Part shown: positions 41,500 to 52,675 of the stretch, piece after piece
Layout of the letters: every line of letters begins with the position of its first letter
Position numbering within the stretch: the stretch's first letter is position 1
Assembly (NCBI RefSeq): GCF_016920785.2
Contig: NW_024609846.1
Coordinates: forward strand, 90,600,888 to 90,664,887
Length of the DNA stretch: 64,000 nt
Source of the DNA: Ixodes scapularis
Lineage: Eukaryota > Arthropoda > Arachnida > Ixodida > Ixodidae
Reading direction: 5' to 3'
Program-made: the position numbers and the translations under genes
The notes under the pieces: model-generated
The model's input: only the letters and a program-made list of their open reading frames with translations
What the model was told of the DNA's origin: nothing
Databases searched by the model: none

Positions 41500-41900
41500 G
41501 TCCGCCGAATATTGCTTCGGCGGGTGTTTTTACCGTGTAAGATGAGACCGTCGCGTGCTGCTGGAACAACTTGGCGATTCTTCACCGAACTGCTTCTTCT
41601 GTAAACTTCAAAAGGGCTTTTTTTTTTTTTTTGTTTCGCACACCATGTGTTCTGCATGCCCGTTAGTTGCAGGATGGTATGGGGCACTAATGTGACGCCT
41701 GATGCCGGTTTTTTTTTCTTCAAAAACTTGTTTATTTTGTTTGAAGCAGGATTTGGCACGTTATCAGAGAAAAGTACTTTCGGTAGGGCAAAAGTAGGTA
41801 AAAGAGACCGTAGAACGTCAATGACGTGTTTGGACGTTGTGGCAGGCATCGTGTAAACTTCCAGCCACTTAGAGTACGCGTCGCCCATGACTCCGCAGAT
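41500..41900 (-). pseudogene. Ty3/gypsy-type integrase fragment
   Basis: The minus-strand frame encodes MGDAYSKWLEVYTMPATTSK, then HVIDVLRSLLPTFALPKVLF and SDNVPNPAS. This is the integrase D(A)YSKWxEV ... FGLPxxLxSDNGPxFxS core with both Asp positions visible. Downstream, HTILQLTGMQNTWCA is a decayed PYHPxTNGQAER box, and VKNRQVVPAARDG corresponds to the helix after it. No LTR, protease or RT is linked here. The far C-terminal frame overlaps the YqaJ-like pseudogene on the other strand and is probably not coding. Confidence 0.7.
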
Positions 41901-42349
41901 GCGGATACGTTTCGCCCCCCACCGATTGAGTAGTGGATCGTTTTCAGTTACTGTTCATGATGGCGTTGGACTCAAGGAAGACTTCGAGTCTTTTCAGAAA
42001 TTTAGCCCAGGTGCCAGGACTTTTGTCGAAAGCGGTAAGTGTTCGAAACGTCGACAACGTCGGTAGCCACGTGTTGTGCTTGACACTGGACACTTACCAT
42101 TCGCTGAGAGGAAACTTGCTTGTTCGTCTGCCACGAGTCGTCCGATATCAGGTCATCACCGCAACACCTTCTCCCGACAAAAAAGGCATGTCCATAGTTA
42201 GCAATCACGTGAACTTATAAATTCCCGAACGCTCATAACTTGCCGTCGCTAAACGCCGTTCATTTCATAGCGTCATCATTGCAAATAAACGTCTTCCTAT
42301 TTCTTCTGATGGTTTTCATCATATTACCGCGCGCGCAGCTGGCTAAGTA
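41901..42349. other. Unassigned DNA
   Basis: No domain recognised. It could include remains of the same LTR element as the integrase fragment. Confidence 0.3.
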
Positions 42350-42428
42350 GGCAGCGCGCGCGTGGCCTAACGGTCATCGTACCTGGCTCCCACGCAGAGA
42401 GCCAGGGTTCGATTCCTGGGAGCGACGC
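42350..42428 (+). repeat. tRNA-like sequence (pol III boxes A and B)
   Basis: GTGGCCTAACGGTCATCG resembles box A, and GGTTCGATTCC is an exact box B in CCAGGGTTCGATTCCTGG. A stem CTGGCTC/GAGCCAG occupies the anticodon-arm position. The acceptor ends (GCGCGCG and CGACGC) do not pair over seven bases and the T-arm has an extra base. It looks like a tRNA pseudogene or a SINE head rather than a working tRNA. Confidence 0.45.
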
Positions 42429-42981
42429 ATCTTTTTGTTTATTCCTGCGGACTAGTATTCTGGTAAATTCGAGAATCCTGTCATGTTGCTTGTTCGAGGT
42501 CCGAATGTTCTACGCGTCGAACTTTCTACGCCGATTATTCCAGAAGCCGACGCATGTACACAAGGGGCTCCGCGTGGCGAGCCACAGTCAGTTTTCGCCT
42601 CAGCGTTTGATCCCATTGCTTCGCCGCCTTCGACGCCCGCGACGCTCTGTGACTCGAGCGCGTGCACGCACGTGCTGAGAGCGGACGCATGTTCTATGTT
42701 CTAAAATCGTCCTTTTTCTTGGAAAATTCCTTTTCTGTGCGGTGAAAAGTGCTGGAGAAGACAGAGCTAACGTTCCGGTTTCGCTCGATACCACTTTCAT
42801 GCCGGTGAGCCGAATCTTTCTCATTTCAAGGACATTGTCACGATTCTGGCCCACGGAGGGCCTGTTAACACTCGTTAGGCTTCGCGCCACAGGGCGCGCC
42901 GCACCGAGCTTCTCGGAGCGGCCGCCTAGCTAGGCCTATCGCGTGGCGGTCGCCGTCCTGGTGGGGGCTGAAGGCTGGAGG

Positions 42982-43896
42982 ATGGATACAAGGACCCAAG
43001 AAACTCCAGGTACCAGTCGAGTGATCGGCTATAACCCAGACGAGGTGGCGCATGAATTTATCAACCCGGCGCAGCGGCCACTCCGGGATGATGGAATCAA
43101 GGATGCCACCTTGGGGGACCAGGAGGACAGAGGACCCGGCAACGGCTGGGTGCAAGTACTGATGCAGAAGAAAAAGAGCAAGAGGGAGACACAAGGCCTC
43201 GAGAAACAGTTTCGAGATGAAGCCGGGGGAACAACGGCGGAGAATTTCAACTCGAGGAAAACTCTGAGCTTGCCCAGTCTCAGAGTTTACAAGCACAAGG
43301 TCATTATCAAACCTCATCGGGTAGCGGTGGACCTGAAGCGGTACAGGAGCCTGATCGGGGAAGCGGTCCAGAGCTCCCTGCCGAGAGGATTGGACGAGAA
43401 GACGGTCGTAAGGCTGCTGGAAGCACAGAATACAATCATGGTTTGTACGGACGAATGGAGCGAAGCGGAAGCCGTCGCAGGTATCAAGAAACTGAATTTT
43501 CCTGTCGGCGTGCTAGATGTCGAAGCGTATCATGTCTCCCCGAGCGAAGATGCGTGCCGCGGCGTCATACACGGTGTCCGGCCTGACCTGACTAACGAAC
43601 AGATTCGACAGAAAACCAGAGCTGTGGGATACGAAGTTCTAGAAGCAAGGAGGCTAGGGAAGTCACAGTCTGCGGTAATCGTATTTGCGGGGAAGAAGGT
43701 ACCGTTCACGGTGAGCTTCAATTGGCTTGAGACTCCCTGCTTTATCTATAAGAAGACTAGGGCGGCTTGTCTGAACTGTGGTGAAATGGGCCATCGGACC
43801 GACGTATGCAGCAAGCCGGAGGGATTTGCGTGCTCGGCGTGCAGGGCCACTGAGGTCGGTGAGGACCATGAGTGTGTGCCGAAGTGTGCCTTGTAG
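42982..43896 (+). pseudogene. LINE-B ORF1, part 1 (gag-like, CCHC)
   Basis: The ATG at 42982 (MDTRTQETPGTSRVI) is preferred over an upstream GTG in frame. An RRM-like middle (VIIKPHRVAVDLKRYRSLIG to AVIVFAGKKVPFTVSFNWLE) leads into zinc knuckles CLNCGEMGHRTDVC and CSACRATEVGEDHEC. The frame hits TAG at 43894-43896, at the edge of a 20-G run (43896-43915). Beyond the G-run the same frame resumes with AHKTYDRHCPEKFYKE, the third knuckle. The G-run therefore appears to have replaced part of a knuckle (CALCGG type) and created the stop without shifting frame. Confidence 0.85.
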
Positions 43897-44181
43897 GGGG
43901 GGGGGGGGGGGGGGGCCCACAAGACCTACGACAGACACTGCCCGGAGAAGTTCTACAAGGAGACTAAAAGCAGGGAGCCTAGACGGAGTCGGGGGAGACG
44001 TCGCGACGGCGCGCAGCACGTGCGGTGGCTTTCGAGAGAGTCGGGACGGAGCGTGTCAGACTCGCGCACCCGCTCGCGCAGCCGGTCCGCCAGCTGTAGG
44101 AGAAGCGCGTCTCGAGATATGACTACATCCAAGCGGCGCCGGCAAAAGGGCAAGCGAAAAAAGAGCAAGTGAAGCACCTCT

Positions 44182-44646
44182 ATGGAAGGGATCTTCACTG
44201 ATCCAGGCAATCGCAAGAAGTGGCCGGAACTCCCAAGGGTCGGGGATCAGGAGTCGAGGAGCACGTCCCAGCCCAAAGGTGGAGGGGCGAGCAGCAACGG
44301 AGTGATACAAGACCTGCGGAGGGACGTGACCCACTGCAAAAAGACCATAGAGGAACTTTGGAACAAAAGAGAAAGAACCGGGGGAGTCTCGGCAGAGCAA
44401 GTACAAGCGATCGTGGAGACGACCGTTCAGCGGGCGATCCAGGGACTTCAAGAATTCTTCACCAGCCAACTGATGCAGCTGACATGCAGGGTCACCGAGC
44501 TGGAGAAATTAGGAAAGACTCTTGAGCAAAACCAAGAGAGCCTCTTCAGGCAGTTCGTCTCGAAGCGGAGAAAAACGGGCGAGCCTCTACGGGACGCAGA
44601 AATTTTGGACGCAGAATCATGCGCAAGTCAGCGAAGCCAGGTTTGA
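44182..44646 (+). pseudogene. LINE-B ORF1, part 2 (C-terminal)
   Basis: In the same frame as part 1, an Arg/Ser/Lys-rich linker (43921-44169, ending RQKGKRKKSK) is closed by TGA at 44170-44172. The frame then continues to TGA at 44644. The C-terminal part is predicted helical or coiled coil: VTHCKKTIEELWNKRE, VQAIVETTVQRAIQGLQEFF and VTELEKLGKTLEQNQ. The whole 42982-44646 frame is thus one 555-codon ORF1 with two in-frame stops. The Met at 44182 is probably not a natural start. Confidence 0.75.
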
Positions 44647-45594
44647 AAGTGTGGCAGTGGAACTGCAGGGGGATGGGTCGGAAACAGGCGAGCCTTAGCC
44701 TGAGGGTGTCGCTTGAACCCAATCCCCCGGCGGTGATACTGCTGCAGGAGCCGGGCAAGAAACCAGTGAAGATCAAAGACTACAATTGAGGGCGACCAAT
44801 ACGTCGCGACACTTGTGCACAAGACCTACGCAGCCACGAGACTAGACTTGGATGGCTGTGAGGTGTCGTGCTGTCACATTGTGATCATCCCAGTGAAAAA
44901 AGGGGATCGGGGTGCACATGTGGTGAACGTGTATGGAAATCCAAAGAACCATAAGACGGACTACAGGCGGCTCATTGCGAAGGTGGTCAAGGAGGCGGGG
45001 AAGGACCCTGTGGTTATTGCGGGAGACTTCAACGCCCCTCACCCGGGATGGGGTTGCAAGTACGTTTCTCCGAAAGGCAGAAGGCTGGCGGAAAGCATCA
45101 ACCAGGAACGCCTAACATTGCTTACCGAGGTTGATCAGCCAACCAGGACGGGCACGAGCTCATGCAGAGACACCTGTCCGGACCTGACGCTTGTCAAGAA
45201 CGTGGCGAACGCTGAATGGACTAACCTCATGGAGCAACTCGGTAGCGATCATTGTATCCTCGAAACGACTATTCACGAGTCCGGATACACAAGAAAGACG
45301 GGAAAGGCAAGAATAACGGATTGGGACCGATGGCGAAAACAGAGAGGGAAAGGTGCAGCTAGCATCGAGAACATCGAGGATTGGTCTTCGGAGGTGATCG
45401 CCAGTGTCAAGCCGTTCGTGGCTGAAGTTGAACTTTCAGAGAAGACCCCAGCAGTGGACACGCGTCTGCTTCATCTTTGGGAAGCACGACGCGGGCTGAC
45501 CAGGAGATGGTCAGCCCGCGTCGTCAGGAAAGCTGAGGAAGAGGATTCAAGCACTCACAAAGCTGGCCGAGGACTATGCGGTGGACTTGGCTAG
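44619..45594 (+). pseudogene. LINE-B ORF2, part 1: AP-type endonuclease (frameshifted)
   Basis: A likely start ATG at 44619 (MRKSAKPGLKVWQWNCRG) overlaps the end of ORF1 by 28 bp in another frame. QWNCRGMG and VILLQEPGK are the first APE motifs. A single extra T at about 44787 shifts the frame. After it come TLVHKTYAATRLDLDG, VVIAGDFNAPHPGWG (catalytic Asp/Asn), DLTLVKN and QLGSDHCILET (catalytic His). The usual QETH Glu reads QEPG, with Glu kept. A second shift near 45527-45535 moves into the RT frame. Confidence 0.85.
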
Positions 45595-48130
45595 GAAGAA
45601 CTGGTATGGCCTGTGTGACTCTATACGGGGAAGCCTAGGCACGGCTCAAGCATGGAGGATGCTTAGGGCCTTAATCGATCCGAGTAGGGCAAAGGCGGTG
45701 ACGGGCGGCCGTTTAGCGGAACTGATACATAAGTTACCCGGGGACCGCAAGCAGATCATGGATCGGCTGGCGGAAAGGTATTTGTGTTTGGAATCCACAG
45801 GAGAAATCGTGGAGTATGAAGGGCAGGAAAACCCTGAATTAGACAGGCCAATTACTGTCGCGGAGTTGGAGTATGAGCTCGGGGTTATGAGGAAGGGCGC
45901 AGCACCCGGACCGGACTCCCTCACAGCGAAACTCCTCTACAACTTAGGGGAAGGGGACCTGAAAGAGCTGGTACGCCATTTCAACGAACATTTCTGGGAG
46001 CGCGGGCTTACTCCAGATAGTTGGAAGGTTGCTGACATTCGCTTCATTCCAAAACCCAAAAAGGAGCTCAAGCTAGAAAATCTGCGGCCGATTTCGCTTA
46101 CATCTTGCCTGGGCAGGGCGTTCGAACGAGTCATAAACTCCAGGGTTATGAAGTATCTAGACAAGGAACAACTCCTTCCGAACACGCAGTTCGGGTTCAG
46201 ACCTCACACATCGACGCAGGACATACTCTTGTGGATATATAAGGATATACTGGAGAATCCGAGGAGCGGCCAAACGAGATGCCTTCTAGCTTTAGACTTG
46301 AAAGGCGCGTTTGATAATGTTTCGCACGAAAGCATATTTAGGGGTCTCAGCACAGTTAACTGCGGGAGAAGAACCTTCGAATATGTCCGCAGTTTCTTGA
46401 CGGACAGGACAGCCACGTTGACATTGGGAAGTATGCAATCTGGGACATACAGACTGGGTTCCAGGGGTACGCCGCAAGGGGCAGTACTTTCCCCGTTGCT
46501 GTTCAACCTTGCGCTGCGGGGTCTACCAGAAGCGCTGAGGGCGGTTCCGAACGTGGAGCATGCCATCTACGCGGATGACATCACCCTGTGGTGCAGGGAG
46601 GGCAGTGACGCGGAAATAGAAGAGAAGCTTCAGGCGGCGGCGGATATCGTCGGAGAGTACGTTATGAGATGCGGGCTTAAGTGCGCCCCGGAGAAATCTG
46701 AGCATCTTGTCTTCCGAAACCCTCGCGATAAGCTAGTCGATCACATTGACGTGGTGATAGATGGGGTCCGGGTCCCAAAACCAGCGGAGGTTCGGATTCT
46801 GGGCCAGCTTCTACAACAGGGGAGGGGGAACAAGTCGACAATCGACAGACTGGACGCCATGACCACGCAGGTGTGCGGTATGATGAGGCGAAATAGGAAC
46901 CGTAGACACGGTATAAAGGAGAAAGAGGCAATACAGTTGGTCCAGGCCTTCATTATTGCCAGACTGACGTACGGCACTCCGTACCTGAACTTGAACAAGG
47001 CGGAGATGCAAAAGCTAAACGTACTGATAAGGCGAGCGTACAAAAACGCGCTGGGGCTACCGGAGCGTACGGCGACCGAGAAACTGCTTAAACTTGGGGT
47101 GCATAACACCATAGAAGAACTTCATGAAGCTCAACTAGTGTCACAGCTGAAGCGACTCTCTTCCACAGTGAATGGAGCGTGGCTTCTGGACAAACTGCGA
47201 ATGGCAGTACCCGGCGGTTCTCACGGGCCCGGAGACGCGGGGGAAGAGCTGCCGGCTGAGACCCGGCAGAGATTCCCGATCAGTAGAATCCCCCGCAACA
47301 TGCACCCGGATAGGAATGCGGAACGGAGACAAGCACGAGCGGTGGCCCTAGCGCGTTCCTGGGACAGCAGAGAGGGAACCCTGTACGTGGATGGGGCCGG
47401 TCCGGTGCTGGGGGTGGCTGCAATAGCGGTGGCCAGTGCGCAAGGGCAGATCAGACGCGTCGCCTCCATACGAGCGCAGACGGTTGAACAAGTGGAGGAG
47501 GCGGCCATAGCATTGACGGTGGTTTGCAATCCTCGTGCGACGATAATTTCGGATTCACAAAGAGCTTGTCAAAACTTTGCGCGAGGGGTCGTGGGTCAAC
47601 CAGCTTTAAGGCTCCTCCGCAAAACCGCAGTAGAGGGAGTACATCTGATCTGGACCCCCGGCCATATGGGGCAAGTCGGAAACGAGGCGGCGAATGCTGC
47701 GGCCCGAGGTGCGTTATACCGGGACTCGGTTCTGCCCCAGAGGGATCTAAACAGTGCGCTCACTTACAGTGAGGCCTTAAAGGCTCTACGAACACATAGG
47801 GCAGAATATCCTGGGCCGGCCAAAGGTCTCAGCAAAGAAGAAGAGTTCACGTGGAGACGACTTCAGACGGACACGTTCGTCACACCGATCCAGCTACATC
47901 TGTGGTACCCAGAGCGGTACGCCACGGCGGACTGTCCCTTCTGTGGTGAGCCCTGGGTGGACGTTTATCACGTTGTCTGGGCATGCAAGAACCTCCCAGG
48001 ACTGGCTCCAGTCGAGGAGCCCAAACTCGAGGAGTGGGAAGCGGGACTCAAGTACGCGACGGCTAGCGAGCAGAGGCTGCTCGTGGCCCGAGCACTCCGA
48101 GTTCACTCCGCACTTGGAGCCCCGGAATAG
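45581..48130 (+). pseudogene. LINE-B ORF2, part 2: RT, RNase H, zinc motif
   Basis: 849 open codons. The true reading enters from upstream in this frame (RKRIQALTKLAEDYAVD at about 45539). RT motifs: PGPDSLTAKLLYNL (~108), PDSWKVADIRFIPKPKK, LRPISLTSCLGRAFERV, LALDLKGAFDNVSH (motif A), GTPQGAVLSPLLFNL and YADDITLWC (~330, catalytic). RNase H begins LYVDGAGPV (~602), with EEAAIALTV and IISDSQRAC. The fourth acidic position reads GNEAANAAAR, Asn instead of the usual Asp. The C-terminal zinc motif is CPFCGEPWVDVYHVVWAC. Lacking frames upstream and with an altered RNase H, this copy is unlikely to be autonomous. Confidence 0.9.
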
Positions 48131-48232
48131 GGGCACACAACCACTCTCTCCTTTTTCTTCCCCTTTCTCCCCTTCCCTTTCCTAAATCTTTCAACTCAAT
48201 AAAGTTTTTCAACAACAACAACGACGCTCTGT

Positions 48233-49800
48233 TGTTATCTTTCATTCTCCTTTTATTTTTGGGCACAAGTTCGCCCCCCATTAAACGTTCAGTTTACTCA
48301 GTCATTTGCTGCATCATCACTTGTCATTCGTGACAGTACTCCTCCTAAGCTCTACTTACAACATTATGTGTGTCGGTACTTCTGAAAATATTGCAAGGGC
48401 GTTTGTTTTCTGGGAACTATTGGGCAGGAGATCGAACTATAGGTGGAGCTTTATCGAGCTTGTTGTCCCCACAGCCCGGTGTTTACTAAAACAGTACAAC
48501 AAAGAAATTGAACCTCGCCATGCGCGGTCTGGACACGAGCGCTTCACTCTTACCAGTGCTTAGGTTGCACGAGGAGTGGCCATTCGAATCGTCACCATCG
48601 ATATCGCTGATCAAAAACAAACAAGAAAATTCGGTTTCTTGTCCCCACAGCCGAAGCGTCCCGCCAGACGCGTTCTTCCGGACCCCGTGAAACACAATAT
48701 TTCGTGACCTTTTTTTAGTCGTCATTAAAATGGTGAGGTAAGTACCGTAAATCGCGAAGCAGTTTACTTGACGTCCGCTTCTACAGGTGTCTTGGAAGAT
48801 TAAGTCTACTGAGCGTGCATTCCTGCAGAGGAAATTTTCATTGATAGAATATTGACACGTCAATCAACATTTGATTCCTTCTTGGTGAGATTTATTGCGA
48901 AAGCCCGTTACAACCGCCGAACCGCATGTCCCTATATCAGAGAACAATTTATTCGCGACTCCAGCGACCTATAGGGGGCGCCACTACCAAACAAACATGG
49001 CGGCTGAGTCCAGGTCGCGTCGGCTCGGCCAGGCCGCCTGAACAGGTGGCGCGTTCAATTTAACAGATTTTCTTTTGTTTAATGCCCGATTTTATATGTA
49101 TTTGAACTGAGACGGTTAAGTGTAGCCAGTGCACATAAACTTGCAAAGCATAGTTTTGTTTTCCCGGTGTTTTCTTGTTCTTTCCATGTCAAACTTTCGT
49201 TTCGGAGATTTCATTCAAAACCGAAATTATGGGCTCCGGAGAGACAGTAATATACTAATCAGTTTTGATCATCTAAGGAACGCGGCGATAACTACAGAGC
49301 TGTTCCACCGATAGTAATTTTCAGCTAAATCACATGCATCGACCATGCGACTTATCTGCCCGCGAAATCGAGTTTTTGTGCGTATCCGCGTTTAAAAAAC
49401 AGCTCCAGTCGTCTACTCGGTCAACAACACAGGCTGCAGGAAAATTACGAAAATTAAGCAAGCGCTTCTTGAGCCAAGGACCATGTTAACCCGCCGGCGC
49501 CCCACTAAGCAGCTGATAGCACCTATTTCAATTCAGGTTTTAGTAGCAATCGAGAAGTCATTTTGACGAGGGGGTTATGTATTATATTAAGTACTATAAG
49601 GTCCCACTAAAGCGATATTAGTATATTCTTCGGGTTGAAATATGAGCTTAGTTGACAAGCTATTAGATGAACTGCTGAATAAAAGTATATTTGACAGACA
49701 GAGAGATACTACTTAAACTTAGCCAAATGGTTCTAGCCGGCAGCAGGGAGACAAACTGAAGAGAGTCTGCATCGGAGATTCACGCAGAATTTCTCTGCGT
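48233..49800. other. Unassigned intergenic DNA
   Basis: No gene recognised. A CTATAGGGGGCGCCACTACC...AACATGGCGGC stretch near 48970-49010 resembles a YY1-type promoter context, but no exon could be attached to it. Confidence 0.35.
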
Positions 49801-49801
49801 G

Positions 49802-49877
49802 AATACTCATTTTTTCCGTTCAGGATTCTAAGCAACGTTCAGTTGCTTGGAATCCTGAACGGAAAAAAATGAGTATT
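49802..49877. repeat. Inverted repeat, about 35-bp arms
   Basis: ATACTCATTTTTTCCGTTCAGGATTC through AAGCAACG is mirrored by GTTGCTTGGAATCCTGAACG to AAATGAGTAT, with a 4-nt loop and one or two mismatches. A second small hairpin, ATTCACGCAGAA/TCTGCGTGAAT, abuts it on the left (about 49779-49804). Confidence 0.75.
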
Positions 49878-50884
49878 TTTTGTGGCCGCTCAACCTGAGC
49901 AATGTAGACGCATATTGCTGCTGGCTTCGGCGGGGGTATAATATAAATATTGGAGGCGCGATAGATCATAATGTCATGCCAGCTTCTAACGTTGCGAAAC
50001 TCGTCCCCCACCTTTTGAAAACAGATAATTTCCCTCATTCATCATTGGCAGCGAGCAGGTTTTCCTGAATCAAGTAATTGCGAAATCAGCCCAACTCCTT
50101 CAGTGTAGTCCAGAGGCTTTTTCAGCGAAAAGCAGCCAAGATGAATAGCCAACGACACGACCGGCGTGGGTGGCTCAAACTTGAAGCTAACCGAACACAA
50201 CCAAACTCAAGAAAAGCAGCTATCGAACCTTCCCATTCACTTGACTGCAACATTGGTGTCCTCTCCAGTGAAACACCTCGTCTGTGATCCTCAGTTCACT
50301 GCTCTACATCTTTATAAAGAAACCACTTATCAGTTACCAAGTAGCCGTCACTTTGAGTATAATTCGAAACAGACAAGAAATCAAAACGTTTCTCCGTGAT
50401 TCCTCCCCATCCAAGAAATCGAAAGCACGCGACCGTGTGTTATGGAGTAAACGGTCCTTCAAACACGTGATGGGAAGGAAACAATCTACTGAGGCTTCAC
50501 AACACTCAGGCAAACTTAAGAAATTTTCGGACCTTCCTCAAATTAGATTGTTCGCCACCGCGCCGACAACACGTGTCCGCGAAAGCCACCAGAGACGCGG
50601 AGGGGCGCGGAGCGACGTGGTCCGGCTGGTTCCCGGTTTTCCCGCTTGGTGGCGTCCGTTTTGCTGGAGTCGCGAATACCCAGCCTGACATTCTCGCATA
50701 CATCCGTTTGATGGGCCACGCAACTTGAGCTAGCTGAGCACAGCTGGCAGAGGCGCGAGCAAGGCCACAAGGGGAACGTGATGGTGCTCGAGCCATCCCA
50801 CTGTGAACCAATGTTTCGGCCACCCCACGGGTGTGTGTCGCCACCTATTGGTTGAACTAACGCCTTGTTCAAGATGGCTGCCGT
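49878..50884. other. Unassigned intergenic DNA
   Basis: The 134-codon plus frame (50284-50688) and overlapping minus frames show no domain. Nothing else recognised. Confidence 0.35.
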
Positions 50885-51215
50885 GGGACCGCAGCCTTAA
50901 CGTGCATGATACACGACCGCACGCCGGTACGATGCTCGTCCAGATCGAAAAGGGCAGGGGTGAGGTTGAACCCAGGATCCCTGGGTTCTGAAGCGCGAGC
51001 TTTCGCTCCACATGCTCCGAGCTGGTGTGCGCTATACTTCGTTTCAGCTTAGGTCCAGACGCAGCCAATACTACAAGCGCGAGCTCAGCGTCCCTGCCAA
51101 GCACGGGCGCTCGTGCAGTGCAAGCACTGTTCAGGGCACATACTCGCACTTGTAGCATCGGTTGCGTCTGGACTTAAGCTGAAACGAAGTATAGCCCACT
51201 CGGTCACCAATCACC
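50885..51215 (-). mobile_element. tRNA-derived SINE, minus strand, interrupted by a MITE
   Basis: The reverse complement shows the SINE head (GAGCGAAAGCTCGCGCTTCAG) and body (CGATCTGGACGAGCATCGTACC, quoted in part) as at 22020-22110. The head continues across the MITE 51035-51191: GTGTGCGCTA before it joins GCCCACTCGGTCACC after it, as in the uninterrupted copy at 31055-31085. Confidence 0.72.
51035..51191. mobile_element. 157-bp MITE with TA duplication inside the SINE
   Basis: The ends TACTTCGTTTCAGCTTAGGT and CTTAAGCTGAAACGAAGTA are inverted. TA flanks it at 51033-51034 and 51192-51193. Precise excision restores the SINE sequence seen elsewhere. Confidence 0.85.
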
Positions 51216-52133
51216 CCTAGCGTCAGGCATGTGTACCGACGCACAGTAGAACACGCGCAAAAGCAGCTGTGGTGCACCCGCAGCTTCGCGCTTGTTGTTC
51301 TGACATCTCTGGCTCGCTCACTGCGGGGATCCAGGCATCTGACACCCTCACTAGGGTGCCTTCATGCACTTTCGCCACGTCTGTCTTAGGGTGGCGGCCT
51401 CAGTGGTGGCGGCATCTCGGCCATTTCTATGCCCGGAAGGCACGCGCTTCGGTTTCGTTCGGAGTGAGCGCTTAGCCCTGCCCGGTGCTTTGGCGCCATT
51501 TTAAGGCCCATTCGGCACGTGCAGGCAGTTTTCAATACAACAATGCGTGTCTTCACCCTATGACAGACGCTCATTGAGGCACCCTAACACCTAACCCTCA
51601 CTGTACCACCCTGACATCTGGCACCTTTTCTGTCTTTCACGCGGCGTTCCAAGCGGCGCACGACGGAAAATGCACATCAAGCTATTCTTGAGCACGTGTC
51701 GCCGTCTGTATTGTATATTAAGAAACTGCAATTTGCCGTAACTGAATAGACCCTTTCCGAAATTCAGTCTGGCCACTTTGATCCCTATCATCATCCGTGG
51801 TATGGCATCTGTGCCATACCGATGGCGGCCTTCAAGTGACTGATAAAGGAAGACGTTGAAGATGCTCCTAAGCGGATGATGCGAGGCCTGTACATTCGGG
51901 GGGTCAGTACGACGTGACGTAGGAATGGAACACAAGAGCTACGTAAGCGTTTATTTCTAATAACTCAGATTCAATCAATCTGTGGGCGGCACACAATCGG
52001 TTTAAAGCACTTTGGTGTACAGAAGTTTTCGAGGCATCTAAGTAGGTTTGAGCTTTGTTCTGACTGCAGGTTCTTGGTCACCATCGAACTGAAAGGGATC
52101 GAGAAAGAACTCGCACTGAAAAATTCCTCGCCT
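51216..52133. other. Unassigned DNA with a shared repeat at 51350-51593
   Basis: Bases 51405-51593 are the reverse complement of the repeat at 20965-21165. Bases 51350-51395 match 26396-26470 in reverse complement. The rest has no recognised feature. Confidence 0.55.
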
Positions 52134-52190
52134 GGGGTGCTATTCTGGTCGCAAACGGGACCTTTCGAGTTGTGACGTATCGAGAAAGAA

Positions 52191-52237
52191 GGGGCGGAGC
52201 CTCAAACTAGAATGATTCTTGTTTCAGGCTCCGCCCC
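52191..52237. promoter_or_regulatory. GC-box inverted repeat upstream of a candidate first exon
   Basis: GGGGCGGAGCCTCAAAC and the inverted GTTTCAGGCTCCGCCCC form a stem with two GC boxes, 320 bp upstream of the ATG at 52560. The second copy is at 56087-56133. Sp1-like binding is inference. Confidence 0.45.
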
Positions 52238-52559
52238 AACGTTCGGGTTCACGCACGCGGTCAGCTAGAATCTGACGATGCCCTACGTCGCGGTGACGTG
52301 TCCACGCAATTGGGGCGCAGAAATCCCTGCATTTCCCCCTGTTCTTTTTGTTATCTTCTTTCTTTCCTCCGGGAGTTAAAACGAGCGAATAACGAAGAAA
52401 AGGCTACCTTCCGGAAAATGGAAGGAAACAAAGAAAAATAATGTTATCTTTTTATAAAATACGAAATATTATTTCAATAATTATGACGTAAAGTAAATTT
52501 AGCTAAGATATCTCAGCTTGTTTTCTCGAAGTCTTTCGCTACGGTCTTTGAAAACAAAC

Positions 52560-52675
52560 ATGGCGAAAACCGCGGTAACGACCTTGTGGTGTTTGTGTCT
52601 CGTTTGCGTCGTTGCTTTCCCTGCTTCTGCACGATACGGATGGCATTACGAGAAAAAAAAAAATATTACGTGAAG
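52560..52675 (+). pseudogene. Candidate signal-peptide first exon, copy 1 (frameshifted)
   Basis: AACATGG context. MAKTAVTTLWCLCLVCVVAF then PASARYGWHY is a textbook signal peptide: a basic N-end, a hydrophobic Leu/Cys/Val core and an ASA cleavage site. It is followed by a run of 11 A that brings an in-frame TGA at 52671. Copy 2 has 7 A and stays open to a donor. With one A fewer, copy 1 would reach the corresponding donor GAAG|GTGCGC at 52675 in the same phase. It is either a pseudogene or a homopolymer error. Later exons could not be identified. Confidence 0.5.

Larger units (their letters stand above)
42651..48221 (+). mobile_element. LINE-B: full-length I/R1-group non-LTR retrotransposon, 11-bp TSD
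   Basis: Flanked by CGACGCTCTGT at 42640-42650 and 48222-48232. At 5571 bp it has a 5' UTR (42651-42981), ORF1 (42982-44646), an overlapping ORF2 (44619-48130) and a short 3' UTR. The UTR has an AATAAA at 48198 and a (CAA)n tail at 48209-48221. The tail repeat and RNase H fit the I superfamily. It carries at least two stops in ORF1 and two frameshifts in ORF2, but the RT/RNase H part is open over 849 codons. It is a different family from LINE-A. Confidence 0.88.

Noticed and set aside
42350..42428. Functional tRNA gene
   Set aside because: Box B is perfect, but the acceptor stem does not pair and the T-arm has an extra base.
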